Shown: in pieces, positions 1 through 13,900 of the stretch
Layout: each line of letters opens with the position of its first letter
Numbering within the stretch: the stretch's first letter is position 1
DNA from: Plectrocnemia conspersa
Taxonomy: Eukaryota; Arthropoda; Insecta; Trichoptera; Polycentropodidae
Assembly (NCBI GenBank): GCA_009617715.1
Contig: VTFK01000159.1
Location: forward strand, 1,178,001-1,242,000
Length of the DNA stretch: 64,000 nucleotides
Direction of reading: 5' to 3'
Program-made: the position numbers and the translations under genes
The notes under the pieces: model-generated
What the model saw: only the letters and a program-made list of their open reading frames with translations
What the model was told of the DNA's origin: nothing
The model's database searches: none

Positions 1-3000
1 ATTTATAAAGTTTACTAATATAGCTAATATTGTTATGTTATTTATTCGTCTAATAAATACAGTCCTGAAAGTTTATTGTCAAACATCGTTCCATTAATTC
101 GTATCGACCTGAGGGTGGTCATCGTAAATTTCGGAATTATACTCCAATACCGCCCGACGATTAATTTAATCCCTAACTAATGTCCGCCGTTAACGGTTCG
201 ATTATGAAAAATGCTTAACGGTTTTTGTGCATTTTTTTATCTCAAGCCCGGTTTAACTAGAATTTCACGTAGCTGATTTATCATCACGCGACTTTCGTCT
301 CTCGACGTTGAGAGCCAGAACGATTTTAAAGATGGAAAATCCACTTTGAATGACGGGATGAAAAATGCGATCCCGGAGCCGTATCGACATCTGGAAAATT
401 TCCTTTTAGGGACAAACTTTCCATGGGTGAGTGTGAATGTACGTATACGCTTAAAAGTTGTGTATAAATTCATAACACCTACAATATAGCTATGATCGTC
501 GTTCATTGAAGGGAATTGCTTTGACGGGTCAGGTCGTGTGTTCAAGTACAAACGGCGTTAATTTAGCGACATAAAAGGTGTTATTATTTCCGAGAACATA
601 TGCGAGGTGTGTAGGGTTTCATTCATCGTCCTGCGAGATGGGACATTATGGCAAATTGAACACAATAATAATTTCGGCAGACGTATGTAATGTAACTTCG
701 TCGCTAGAGTCCTTGGGGGATATTGTTACGTGACAGATTACTGGTCTTTGTAGTAAGAGATTTCACTTGAAAAATATAAGAGCTTTTTGACCCTTAACCC
801 GATCGCTGAATTTCGATAAATAGATAAGTTGGCTAATGTTAAAAAATGTTCGTATTATTTCCAGTACACAAAGCTGTACCGCTCTCTTTGTAAAAGAATA
901 TTGTTATTGTTATTAAAAATGAGATAAAAATATATTAAATTATTATAATATTAATAATCGTAAGAACGATTACTCTTAGTGAATTAAATCGTATTTGTAA
1001 AACACGAATATTTTCTTACTATGCACCTGAAGCAAGATGTGTTTGTGCATCTTACTTTTTTTTATTTAAAATTAAGTTTGATTTTGTCGTAATTCCGTTA
1101 CGTTCTCGCGGAATATTTTTATAACAATTTTTCTTGTGGTGATGATGCTTTGTTTTAATTGATTTTGTAGGTGCTGCTCTTTTGGCTAACTGTTACTATT
1201 TTAAAATAGTATACAAGCTATTGAAATTCTCATTAAAAATTTGTGTATTACTAAAAATGTACTATAATTAACAAGAACAGAATTTATGCCGTTAACAGCG
1301 GCGCCTCACCTGGCGATTACAAAGTAATTTCCCACATCGTAACCGATCGCGTCTCAATTTATCATTCACCTCTGAACGAAATTGATGATTTTGGAGGTAA
1401 TTTAATTTTTCAACGATGTAATTATTGTATCATTCGATTGAAATTTAAACCGCTAGCCGGAGTGATTTTAACGCGCGCAGTATGGACAGCTCGATGATTT
1501 ATTGAATAAAGCTCAACAGAGCGAGAGAGAGAAAAAAAACACATTACACCTATATAAAGAGGTAAAAACCACGCCCGCATATTGTATAAATAAGGCACAC
1601 ATAACACGTTCGCTATTAGAATTAAGATAATATTTCAATTCGATCTTGGAATCGTCTCATATAATGGGAAAATGTAACAGCTTTTTGGAACCAATCAAAC
1701 GAGCCGTCCGACAATAATAACGGCAGTCAAAATAAGGCGATAAAAACGGTGTTTTGTTACATACTTATTCATGTATCATGTTCGTTGAGTCACTCTTTTT
1801 GCAAAGCTCTCGTTCCATAATTTATAAAAAATACATCTATTCGATCGATTATTCAATACTATTTTTTTTGTAAAATATTAGACTACAATTAAAAGTATTA
1901 TTATAATGAAATTGTGAATAAACATGATTACTTTTAACCTTTTTCTGTAGCATTAACGGTACATGCGATATTAGATTTTTAAAAGTTTTTTATTGCATCG
2001 TCCTTTTATTTTTTTATGTATGTATATTCCTATTAGCTATTTTTAAATACGTACGCTTCAATTATTTATTTAATTAAATTTTATTGCCGAAGTTTAATAA
2101 TAAAATTACTCCGTGCATGAAATTTCATTAATTTTATATTAAAATATATTTTTAATATTAAAACAGTGTATTGATAACTAATAATAGTTATTAAAAAATA
2201 ATAAATATAAAAATTTATGTCAGCATACATTTACTTAAAAATTTTTTTTTTTTGTACAACTATTTATACTTTTTTTTTAGTCTTATATATGTTCTTACAA
2301 CTAGGGTTGCTTCAAAGTAGATGTAAGTTACGTTTTCAGCTTTGAGGGACGTTTTATATAGACTCTTATTTTATTATAAGAAAACGTCAAACGTTTGCAT
2401 TTTGAAATCGATCTTTTTTTTTCCAAAACTTTGGATATCGCACGTAGATGATTCTATGTGATATTTTACGTTTAAATTATTGTTTTACTCATTTATTTCT
2501 GATAAAGGAAAACTTATTTGATCATGTAGCGCATTTTGTATAAAAAATTCTCTTTGCTATTTTCCCGTCCAGTGCATCAATTTTAAAAAAAGCTGTCAGT
2601 TATAATATTTAACTGGTACTATAATAGTATTTTATGTTTTGTATTAAATACAGTTGTAAAATATATCCAAAACGCTTTGACAGAAACATGACTACAAGAG
2701 CATTGTTTTTGTACATTGCTAAAGTTTCATATTATGTTTAATTTAAATTTTACAGTAGCTTTTATTAAATTAATATACTCGTTTTTAGAATCTTTCAAAT
2801 TAAAATTAATATTTGTCAACTTCCAGACCCTTATTTGTCCCACAATGTTAATTTCTCAACTAAACCTCAGTTTTATTCGCTGACATAAAATGAAAAATCC
2901 TTATTGAGCAGTAAATAGAAGACAAAATAGAATATGAATTATTGAAAAAGTGTTTGATAAATGGCTAGTCACTGCAAATTCCACTAAAAGCGTTGCGGTA

Positions 3001-4320
3001 ATGTTTTCTCGTAGAATGAAAATAAAAACTTTCGCTGCCTATAAATAAGTAAAAATTAAAAAGTATAATAATTTTCTAGCAAAATACTTAGGTTTCACCT
3101 TTGATTCTAAACTTTTCTTGGAAATCTCATAGATATACTAATTTTAAAAATAAGTAGATTAAAACTATACCCTTTCTTTTGTCGCAAAGTAAATTTAATA
3201 TTTAAAACAAATTACTTCTATTAAAATCTGTAATAAGGCTTTTTTGGATTGGTGGTATTTAATTAATACTCGTGTGTCACAATAAAATATTTTGTTAAGA
3301 ATCGTGTCAAATGCTCCATGGTTTGTCCGCAATTCGATGTTACACAGAGATTTTAAAATAAATACTCGAACTGAATTTTTTAATAAATTTAACGTAAAAT
3401 ATCGCGTAAAAATTACGACTCATAATGACAATAAATAACAGAAAATCTCTTTCTAATACTAATGATAAAAAAATGAACTATTAGTAAATATATATATTTA
3501 TATAATAAAAAAATATTATTTAAAAGGTGAGTTTTGGCAATACAAACATATACCACAAATATATGATAGAGTAACTATGGATATGATCACTTAAAGTAGT
3601 TTACATTAGAGTTATTTTATTTTAAAAATACAATAGTTTTATAGGGCATGAAATATAATATTATTCACTATATTAAAATACTTGATTAATAAATAAATAA
3701 AACAACCCAACAATATATAATTACTTGATCATACAAAATGAGGTAAATATTTATTTAATAAATAAATTACTACTGTCCACAATTATTTTTTTATTTAAGT
3801 TTCTTAATTATTATTTTTGTATAAAACGTTTATTTCTATAACTTCTGCTATTAAGACGTATTGTAAGTAGGATATTTCTATTTGAAAATATAATAATATA
3901 TAAACGAAAGGTCAGATTATAATAATAATAATATTTCAATTCATATTTTTAACTTACATTTCATCTACAATATAATCTCGGGCATTATGTGACGCATGAT
4001 CATATTTATAGAATTTGTTGTGATCCAGATCGATTCTAAGAAATTGAAAATAAAATGTCACGTAAAAAAATAAGGATATGCTATTGAAAGTCGTGTACTC
4101 ACTGGCAAATGTGATCCTTTACCTTTTGCGTGTACAATATCTATCATATAACAAATAATATAATATAATGTTATTATGATTTTGAAAAGCCTATTAGTAT
4201 CGATTATTTATAAAGATGCGCGTTGAGCAATAAATATCAACAGTTAATTTAATATATTACTCAAACTAAGCTCTCGATTTTCCTTTGTAAGCATCAAATA
4301 TATAAATTTAAGTTCTGAAA
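1..4320. other. A+T-rich non-coding stretch, no gene seen
   Basis: Dense stops in all frames on both strands. Slightly G+C-richer patches occur at about 90-560 and 1285-1390, but neither holds a codon pattern or domain I recognise. Poly-T runs occur near 2240-2280. The rest is AT-rich simple sequence with no terminal repeats or retrotransposon motifs that I can find. Confidence 0.7.
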
Positions 4321-4780
4321 CTTTTTAACGGCCCACGTTTGTTGCTTTATACAATATAAAACGTCTGTCTCGTTTAGCGCGAAACATAGTCAAACGGAAA
4401 GGACTTGTATCGTCCAAGGTGTAACATGGTTTTCGCTGGAGTTGGGCATAAATCCCCGCTTTGGTGGTACACGGTCCCTGGGGCATGAGGGATAAGTGGT
4501 CCCACAGGCGACCATCTTTATCTCTTATAATCGCCTCTCCAGCATACTCGGCACCGGCCGTCAGGTCCACCCTCACAACACCTAATCCTCACACCGTATA
4601 CAACGATGTCTTTCTTGGTTGTGGTTGTTGTTGTTGTCGTTGTACGTACCTCGTGTACATGTACGTGGTCATGCCGCGATATCACTATTTCATGACGCCT
4701 TATGAGGTCTGGGGATTTTCTTGTGCAAGCAAGGACCACTGCCGAGCTTTTCTTGGCTGAGAAATGGGTTTCTCAATAAC
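4321..4780. other. G+C-richer island with a short GTT-type microsatellite
   Basis: This block is clearly richer in G+C and CpG than its surroundings. Overlapping open frames of 83 and 99 codons exist on opposite strands, but neither resembles a known domain, and their co-existence is what G+C-rich random sequence produces. An imperfect GTT-type simple repeat lies at about 4617-4645. It is best treated as a candidate conserved non-coding element, and an unrecognised exon cannot be excluded. Confidence 0.4.
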
Positions 4781-5988
4781 AACAACGAAAATATAACCCA
4801 CACACACTTAAACAAGAGCAATTATATTTATTCATATAGGTGAATCGGTTGGATGATTATCAATGTATTTTTATTTATTGTTAATTTAAGTCAATCTGAT
4901 CAATTTGAATCATGAATAACACATTTTATCAATATTATTACAATAAATCACGAATATTCATAAAATAGGTGCCACATGGCTATTCAAAGTGTCGTTATTT
5001 ATAACAAAACTCTTTCTATATTGCTTTGTTTATCTTTAAATCTTCGAAACTCGTAAATATTCCTAATCACCACATTGAAGAAAAATAAATGCACTCAGAA
5101 TAGGATGCAAAACAACTTAAAAACGCTCTCACTTGGGATCACTTATGTTTTTCGTCCCTGGAGGCATGAAAGGGATTTATAACCACTTCGGTCAAAACCA
5201 CCTTGCACCTTGAACGATACAAGTCTTTTCACACTCTTCCGTTCGATAATGTTTCAAGCCGAACGCGGCAGATGTTTTGCATAAATCAAGGTATACATAC
5301 GCTTTCTGACAAAGTTACTTCTTGCGGCCAAAGTCGAAAATGGGCTAGGGTTTTTGCCCGCGGGCAACCAAATTGCGGGCATTGTTTCCAAATTTGAACG
5401 CGAGGGTGAAATTTTTGTGTTCTGTATGCGTATGGACAAACAACACGGCAGGAAACATTTTAGTGTACAATATGTACATACATATATGCGAATTAAGTAA
5501 ACATAAACCCGACATCAGTATTTTTAATATTATTAAGATTGATGCACATAATGTATATATTATTTGATAAAAAAATATATATCACACCGATGATTGTAAG
5601 TAAAAAATATTTCATTTTCTACGTATGCTAGGAAAATCTCACATCTCCATAACAACAAGTAAATAATCATAAAAAGCGTCTCAAATAAAATTTGTAAATT
5701 TTTTAAAATAAAAATAAATCTTCACTATGTACCAAAATAGCATTGATATTTTATTAAAAATATGCTTTAAATGAATGCGCAAAAATAAATATATTTACAT
5801 TTATTTTGTGGTCTCTAATTGTTAATAAAAAATGCTATTGAAGTTGATATTGTTGACGTATGTACATGAACATGCATCAATAATATCAGATTCCTGTTTT
5901 CAGTATAGTCTCTTCAGAAATCTTGTTCTTTTTCTGCATCTTAAACATTTCCTACCATAACTAAAAACTTAAGATTGTGTTTTTCTAG
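4781..5988. other. A+T-rich spacer with a modest G+C patch
   Basis: Mostly AT-rich. A patch at about 5140-5440 has more C and G and carries short open frames on both strands with no recognisable domain. No transposon ends or RNA genes are seen. Confidence 0.6.
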
Positions 5989-6757
5989 ATATTTATTTAT
6001 TTATTTATTAAAATTATAACCATCGTGACCTGACAGGCAAACCCAATGCGTCACGATAGTCAAAAGTACTAATACATCATAATACATACAAATATAAACA
6101 AGACAAAACAACAGACACAAATCACCTCAACAGGTGTGCATTGTCCCATACGAACTGAACCAAAACTCCATATGTGCAAGAGAAAATGTCAATATTACTA
6201 TGGACAGAATTGAGCAGATAAATAGCCTTGGCCAGAGAAGAGTTGGCAAGTGCTCCAGTTCTAGACTTAACAGGCAAGAATAGTGGACGCGACCGAGAAC
6301 TATAACCACCTTCAGGAGCCCACATTTGAAGCTGCTCGAGCACTGAAGGATTGTCTACGATGCCCTTGAGCGATTTCCAGAAGTGTTTAATTACATAAAC
6401 ATAGGGCTCCCAAAATAAAAGCACTGGGAAACAAGAACGGATAATACCCGTATTCCTTCAAGTTTAATATCGAAGAAATTTACGTTGTACTTTTTCCAGC
6501 TTCAATTCATTACATTGATTCATTACGCCTAGGATCCAAATGATGGAGCTAGTTTCTAGTATGTTGCGGACTAGAGTATCATAAAGAGTGCGCAATACTA
6601 AAGTATTCCTGAAGTAACGCGCATTTTTCAAGATAAAACCGAGCATTTTTAAGGATTTGCTATATGAGTCTCTGCAATGTGCTGGCTAAATTTCCAACGT
6701 TCTTCAAAAGTCACTCCTAAATCCTTAGTTGAAGAAAACCTTTCCAGAAAATATCCG
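5989..6757 (-). mobile_element. Jockey-like LINE fragment, 3' end, degraded
   Basis: Minus-strand remnant of a non-LTR retrotransposon ORF2 C-terminus and 3' UTR. Reading from 6757 down, the frame begins LGVTFEERWKFSQHI, shifts by one base near 6660, and continues in 6646-6464 with LRTLYDTLVRNILE and, at the end, VQRKFLRY. These are the hallmark blocks downstream of the reverse transcriptase core in Jockey/CR1-type elements. A further frame at 6424-6122 holds the C-terminal part (WAPEGGYSSRSRPLF and KAIYLLNSVHSNIDIF). The 3' UTR has a stem-loop at about 6023-6058 (arms ATCGTGAC and GTCACGAT) and ends in an AAATA-type tail at about 5990-6010. Endonuclease and catalytic YADD are absent, so the copy is 5'-truncated and dead. 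Confidence 0.85.
6464..6646 (-). pseudogene. LINE ORF2 fragment (post-RT region, LVRNILE...VQRKFLRY)
   Basis: About 60 open codons containing the conserved C-terminal segment of Jockey-like reverse transcriptases. The order is LGFI, then NARYF, LRTLYDTLVRNILE, IIW and VQRKFLRY. In intact family members this follows the RT palm/thumb and precedes the C-terminal tail. Here it is joined to its upstream part by a frameshift and to its downstream part by stops, so it is a relic and not a gene. Confidence 0.8.
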
Positions 6758-6816
6758 CCTAGATGGTATGAATATTTTGCTGGAATATTTTATATCCGCC
6801 TAGATGGTATGAATAT
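6751..6816. repeat. 41-bp-period tandem duplication (two units)
   Basis: A 25-bp string starting ATATCCGCCTAGATGG occurs at 6751-6775 and again, identical, at 6792-6816. It abuts the 5' (truncated) edge of the LINE fragment, so it may be a local duplication made during or after that insertion. Confidence 0.85.
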
Positions 6817-8784
6817 ATGATAGAACTATCCAAATATATATTTAATATTGCTGGCTTGGAGTTTTTAAATTGGTGTATTTTTTCTTTCTAGTTTATTTTT
6901 CTTCAATGCATAATCTCAAAAGCATATTATTTGTCTTGACTCATATTAAAAAAAAAGAAAAGATCGGACGTCTTTGTTATCCAAAGAAATATATATGGTA
7001 GTCATTGAAGATGTATGATTTTTTGAGAACAAATGTAATAATTTTAAACATGTCCAAGCAATTTACTACGCCAATAAAATTAGACAGTTGCATAAACATA
7101 AAATAAATCTATTCACTTTTATGCACTTTATATGCACTAAAGCGAATATGAATCACCGGCGAGAACTGCTAAGTAGTCCATTGTGAACTTTTCAATACAT
7201 TTTGCGAGCCGGTCTGTAACTGTGTTTTTGGACATAATCCAGATATCGCTCTGCTCTGAACAACCACACACACACAAACGCTTTGTAAATGCACTCTTTG
7301 CGTCTCTCCCTTTCGAATGTAGCTTTTCCGTGTGTAAAATAGATACCAGATGCATTCGAGTGGCCTTAAAACGTAGGTCATCTGGCGTTCCTCCCTTTTA
7401 TTTATGGCCACTTAAAAATTTAACCGTTATTGCCACTCTGCGTGAATTTATTACGTAAACATAATTACTTTTTCAGTAAATAATGACATTATACAAATCC
7501 GGTATAGCTTAATTAATATAATAGTATGTGTTGATTAATTCCGTTTTAAGCTAAAGGAGCAAATGATGCATGTCCGATCGAAATTTGGTAATATATCTAT
7601 TATCCGATTAGTTTGGGTTTGGCGATTATGGATCAAGTGTATCGAGATTAAGTGCCGGACTATTGATATTGCTGCTATATTAGTTATCTATATAAGTAAT
7701 TGAGTCATTTTTTTCTTAGTGTTAACGTTTTTAGGAGATTATTAATCGATCGATCACCGCAGATTCAGTAATTTCAATGATGTTATCGAGATTGTTACGT
7801 TTATGTTTGTTCAGATTTTAAATGTAATGGTAATCGCAATGATTTGTCTATTCACGTTCTTATAATTTAATTTGATGTATGTGTATGATTTAAATACAAA
7901 AATATGATAATTAATTCGTTGTTTTTTGTTTGTTCCAGGTTCGTTGTTTGCCTTTTGAATCTATTACACTATACAGCCGATACAGTGTACGTACAATAGA
8001 TAAGACACGCTCAAGATTCACGTTGCAGTCTGTTTATTATTCGGTAAATTTAAATAATAATACGATGTTATGGCTCATTCGGGCATATATCATGTTTAAT
8101 GTACTGTGTACGATTTTTTCCAAATTTACGATCTATTCTATATTTATATACTATATACTTTGCCGTGGGTGTGTGTGATAACATCAGTGTGGTCGGTCAC
8201 ATTTTTTCGTCGGTCGTATGTGAAAATTAATTGTTTGGCACGTACATGTCCGGCGGAAAAGGCTTTACATGTTCTGTCGACTCGTTCGCGGTGAAACAAA
8301 GAAAAACAATTTCGTTTGATAATTAAAATCAACGTTTAGGAGGTTCTTTTTGTGTTATTTTCGCCTCTCCGCATCTTTGTCTTTTCTCCGGTTCGCCAGC
8401 ATCCTTCCACATGTATGTGTAAGGAGAAGGAGTCAGGGCTGTGGAGTCGAAACATAAATTATCGACTTCTACTATTTTCGAAATATTTGATTCTCGTTTA
8501 TATATTTATAGTTTCAATATTTATAACGTTTGAGATCAATATTAGACACGTATTTTATTACTGTTTACAATGTATACATGCGGTGGTAGTATTATTGACA
8601 TTTATTTTACGCCCTTTATCCAATGAAACATAATATTTTGGAGGTTACCCAAATGCTTTTACTTCTTAGTTTATTATTTCTCTTGTTAAACACTAAAACG
8701 GCAAAATATGCTAAACTAGACGATAGTGGTGTGTTCAGTGAATAATTTCCGAAAGATCTAGGCTCAAATCGCACATGACATGTT
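6817..8784. other. Non-coding spacer with G+C-moderate patches
   Basis: AT-rich overall. Patches at about 7140-7460 and 7930-8420 are less AT-rich and have short open frames on both strands without recognisable domains. A pyrimidine-rich acceptor-like site (tttgtttgttccag) ends at 7938 and is followed by GTTCGT. This is a weak splice signal with no supporting frame. Confidence 0.55.
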
Positions 8785-8975
8785 TTTCAATTCTTATAGT
8801 ATATAAGAAATTAAAATTATTGATTATTATGTTATTATTATTCCGGTCGATCATCATAAATTAGGTTTACCTAGATTTCCATAATCTCACGGAGGAATAT
8901 CGTGTTGATTAATTAAAATCAGGCTAGGTAGTAAATATAAGTTATAAAAAATCTAATAATAAGCTACTTTAACTA
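8785..8975 (+). repeat. Dispersed repeat family, copy A
   Basis: This segment aligns by eye with 23925-24040 and 50330-50505. All share a GATTATTAT-type lead, a core close to CCGRTCGATCATCA, then a TTAG...ATTTTCATAATCT block and AAAAAATCTAATAAT further on. No coding content or clear termini are visible, so the family type is unknown. Confidence 0.6.
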
Positions 8976-10330
8976 ATAAAGAATATCATATTTGTATGGA
9001 AATAAAATTGTGAATAATTAACATCCTTCAGAATCTGCCAGAAATAATTAGAAAATATAATATAGTTAAGCTTATTTTATATTAATTTATTTTATACTAT
9101 AATACAAATTTATGTTAAATAAATATCGATCACGTGATAGTCCATTTATTACTTTATTATATAAAAAAATACTTGGACAACGCAGCCCTGAAAGAAATAA
9201 AATCGGCAGCTGCTGGGTCCGCCTATGCACAAGCAAAAAAACTAGCGGCGAGCTTTCGCTCCGGGAACTTTTACCTGAGCTTTTTTGTACGAACCGAGCG
9301 TTCGACCAAAATCGGTATTGTGTTTCGTATTATTATATATTATATAAAACTACCGATTTATAAAGTTTATTCAATCTTCAACAATTACATTTTCAAGCGA
9401 ATCAAGCTTTTCGAAAAGTTATTTTTCGTTTTAATCATAATGAATATAACGTTGCTTGGGCAATAGTAAAATTAGCCATAGTCCATGTTGTAGTTTTGTG
9501 TTATGTTTTATGCAGTAGCTTATTACACGAAGAGCGAAACGATATTATTATAATAAATCATCGTCGTTTAACTTGTAATTTATATTATGGCGTTTCCTGT
9601 ACGATATGAATTTATATTATGCTTATTTGGAGCTAATGTATTCATTTTATGTCTATTTTTTTTTTAAAAAATATATAATTTTTTTTATATTCAAAATGCG
9701 CATAAAAATAAACAAAGTCTGTATTTTAGATAATGCATTTAAAAGTGGTTTCAGCGGAGTGATAAATAAAATACAAAAATCAGTTCAGAATATATTGCCA
9801 AATTACTAAATAATCTTATATAGTATATATATTTTCTATTAATTGTGAATTTCCGCTAGAATATAATTATACATTTTTAATGTATACAATTTGAATTTTC
9901 AAAAAGTGTAAATTGGGTCAAATAATTGCTTACTACTTTATTTTTAATGATCGAAACGACCGATTTTTTTAGCTGCATTAACTTTATCAACCATATTGTG
10001 CTTAATATATGGGATAAAAATATCGTTTATGGTAAATTTTGAGATTAAGCTTTCTGCCATTATTATTAAGATCTTAATCTTTGAATGTAATATGGGTTGT
10101 TAAAGGATAAAAAGAAAATTCTTAATTTAAAGATTTCTCAAGAATTCGGATGTACTTTTTGGAATTCCCGAGTTAAAATTCTTTATATTATATAAAATAA
10201 TTTTCCCGTTGCGCTTATGAAGCGATTCCTGGAATCTGATTATCACGGTGGCCACGGTGTTTTTATTTTATATTTTTAATGAATAAATTTATGTTATATA
10301 AACATATCAGATAACGTAAACAAACGCAAG
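8976..10330. other. A+T-rich spacer with one small G+C island
   Basis: A compact island at about 9175-9320 (gcggcgagctttcgctccgg) stands out from AT-rich flanks. Two overlapping open frames (83 and 110 codons) cross it and run on into AT-rich sequence with no domain, so I do not call a gene. Confidence 0.5.
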
Positions 10331-10960
10331 CCTCGAATAATTGTTGTGAAAACAACAGACAACAAAAAAGTCGGATTTTTTTATCTCCCTTCAAAAATTG
10401 AAACTGGTCCAGCGCAGCAGCTCACGTGCCGTTTGTGTTTTTGTTTATCTCGTGACGTTTCAACGTCTCGAATGACAGCAGAATAAAATTCGCAACGATA
10501 ACCTGACGCTATGTCCAAAAATAGTTGTCGCTCGTTCTACCCGAGAGAGTTTGACCACCCCCATTGTCCCATGGCGAAGTAGCAAAATTATGACCACACT
10601 GCGGCCAAAGGATGTTATCTCGCCTTATCGGCGGAATTTTACGTTTTGACGTATTAGCCCGAAAAATTTGATAGCCTTCTTCGTATTTTCATCTCTCTTT
10701 GGAATGTGGGGGCGATATGCGCTCGTCACGACATACGGGTCAGATTTTTTTATAATATGGTTGTGGTAGATTCGATAAAAATTAATACGGCCCTCGGTCA
10801 CGTTTCGCAAAAACAGCGTACGTAAAAAATAACCTTCCGGCCTTTGGGTTGGAATATTGGGCCTTGCGTAATACGTAAACGAAAACAAGGGTTTGCGCTA
10901 ATAATGCAAGGGATTCCCTGTTTTTCCTTTTCCTCTTCTACGTGCTTTCATAAATCTTCA
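10331..10960. other. G+C/CpG-richer island, candidate conserved non-coding element
   Basis: About 600 bp with many CpGs and G+C blocks. The minus-strand 87-codon open frame (10625-10888) has no recognisable motif. A CACGTG-like string and CRE-like TGACGT occur, but such short matches are weak evidence. Confidence 0.4.
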
Positions 10961-13900
10961 AATTGCGTTCGATAACTGGTTCTTGGGCGTGTTAATAATA
11001 ATTAAAAAATGTAACTATACTAAAAAGAAATCGAGCTTTTATTTACCAATGTGTCATATTTCACATATCAAGGTTATATTTGTTATCAATAGCTGAGGCT
11101 AATATTTCATTAAAATAAAAATATATATTTTCAATACACACCTATACGAGTCCTAAAAATATTTCTTAATTTTATTTTTGGATTGACAATACTGATTTAA
11201 CGTCAAAGCGATTTATTACTTCATATTTATTATGTAAAAAATTATATATGTATATATACACTCTTTTTATGCGGTAAATTCGTTCTACAAAATATAGCAT
11301 AAGAATATTGCATAAAAAACACAAAAATATACACAGAATCGCATAAAAAAATATCAAAAATATCAGGAAAATAATAATGTGTAATGTAAAAAATTTTAGG
11401 ATTTTTTTAAGACATAATTATTTTTATATAATATAAGTGGCATTTTTTATTACATATATTCATCATCGCTATTTAACATTTCTCGGCACGATTGAATTCT
11501 TCTTTGTATTTGGTTCAAACATGGGAGTGAAAGGGGGTGACTATATTTTCTTCAAGGTCCAAAGGTACAATTATTATTCAATATATTATGAATGACACCG
11601 TGTCATTTAATCGCATTTTACCGAGTTCTTAATACATTGATGACATCTGCATGTCTTTCTTGATACGTTGCTGATTTATGTGTTTCTTATTCTTTGCTAT
11701 TTAATGCACTTCATGCATTTGTATGTATAATTTTAACGGGCATTAAACAAAGAGTACAACATTAAATTTTATGCTTCATAATTTTAATAATCGATTAAGA
11801 CTCCTGAACATTTTATGAGCCCAGTGTTGAGCAAACATTAAATACAATTTAGATTAATACGATAATGGTATGTCTAACTGATCTATTGTTTTATATTTTA
11901 AGTTAAAAACATTATATTTTATCAAGATTCATTACATAGTTTTTTCATCATATAAATTTTAATTCGTCACAAATATTTTTTTGCAAAATGAAATCAATCA
12001 TCAAAATATTCTAAAAGCGAATTAAAAAATCCCTACACTTTCGTTCGCATATATTCGGATAAAATTATTACCACGATAAATTATGACTTAAAATCAGGAT
12101 TTTGAATTAGGAATCAGATTTGTTAGGTGTAATAAATTACTTTTATAAGTTTAATTACAGTAAATAGTTTTATTTGATTTGCCTTTTTTATTTATATGTA
12201 TATATATATAACCGTAAATATAAATAATAATTGTACTAGTTGTTCAAGTATTTAAGATGTATGATTCAATCATAAATAATTTTAAAGGTGATTTTCTCAA
12301 ATGCATTTCGACCATATCATCATCATCATAATAGTACAACTCAAATTTATTAGTCTTAAAAAAAAAGTCGTTCAAAAGTTTCTGGAAAGTTTGAGCTTTA
12401 CTTTTAGTAACTTATTGATTGAGATATCCACTTGAGAAATCCCTCTATTTTCAACTTTAAAATTTTCTACTTTTAGCATATTTTGAGTGCAAGGGAAATG
12501 CAGCTGAAAAACGTAGATACATATGCCAGAATAGTCGTTAATATATTGAATGCTTATGTATGTATTTTTCATTAGATAAATTCACCTGTGACATAGACGT
12601 TTATAACATAAAATAAACCCTTCCTTTCTTAGTCCTTTCCGTCAAAACTAACTACGCCATTACCATCCCAGCATGGTTTATTACGCGAGCGTTGCGTAAA
12701 AAGGACTGGCCCATAGTAGTCATAATTTATTAGGTTTAAGTTTTTACGACTACTACGGCTACTATGACACTAGCTATTAACATCTGGCTACATATTAACC
12801 GTCGAAACCGATATACTTCACCTTTATCATTTATCCCCATACCCACATTCATGTCATACACGTAATACATACACAATATGTTAGAGCTAAATCCCACATT
12901 TCAAAGACACAGTCGTAAAATGCTTTGTTTACCTCGAAAACATTTTCGTATGATATTGTACGTTGTCGTTTATAGGTTATTAACACAAGAAAGTAATTTT
13001 GCGTTGTGCTCCATAAACGTCAAACTTTTACAATGTAAATTCATTTATTAATTTTAAGTTGTAACGTGGATAATTGTGTCACTTCATATTGCGCGCAATT
13101 ATTGTATTTACATAATGTTTAACTTTCTTGAATTAAAAACAAAATTTATTCTCTTATATCATGATATAATTTGCAAAGTATCGATTTGCTTTTCATTCTA
13201 TGAGCTTGATATACTTTTTAAAAACATATTTTATTTAATAATCTCTGAAAGTGAGTATTATATTTTTTCACTCTGAGGTTCGTTTTGTGCTTTTTTTCTC
13301 ACAAGAACGTGTATGTGCGCGCTTAAAGAGGAGAAAATATTGGAGAAAACCTTTAATGGCGGAATGTATTTTGATAAAAGAACCAAATTTAGGTTTTATG
13401 TTTCGCAAAATTGAATTTATCCGACAATAAAATCGTTGGACTGTCAATAACGCGACCCATATATTTATGTACATACGATGTTACATCGATATATTTACGA
13501 CATTCGCATGCACTCACTGTCTCGCTAAAGTCCTTTTTGATGATTATGTGTTACATAATTTATATAAATATGTAACGATTTTGCTTAATATATCAAATTA
13601 CTGAATACAGGTTTATAAAGGTATAGCATATTATTTAGAAATATTCATGGTCATTGGAATGCTAAACGTACAGGAAATTGTCTTATATTGGGGCAAAAGC
13701 CAATTTAGACTGCGTTATTTTTTATGACGGCAAAAGGCATAATATATATATAAAAAAAAAAAAAACACATACTCTGTGAGCCTCTACGATTTTCATGGTA
13801 CCATGATTACAGCACTTAATTATAATTTTTGCCTGTGGAAAAGCATCAATGTCTGTAATAAGTATTGTAAATTTATTTTCACTTTTTAACTATTTTTACG

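Noticed and set aside
4325..4760. Overlapping open frames on both strands in the 4.3-kb island as protein genes
   Set aside because: No domain, no splice context, and mutual overlap typical of G+C-rich chance frames.
7915..7990. Acceptor TTCCAG at 7938 with a GTACGT donor near 7988 as a micro-exon
   Set aside because: The downstream donor context is weak and nothing supports the implied roughly 45-nt exon.
9134..9466. 110-codon plus-strand open frame as a gene
   Set aside because: Half of it runs through AT-rich sequence with low-complexity translation. No motif or conserved start context.
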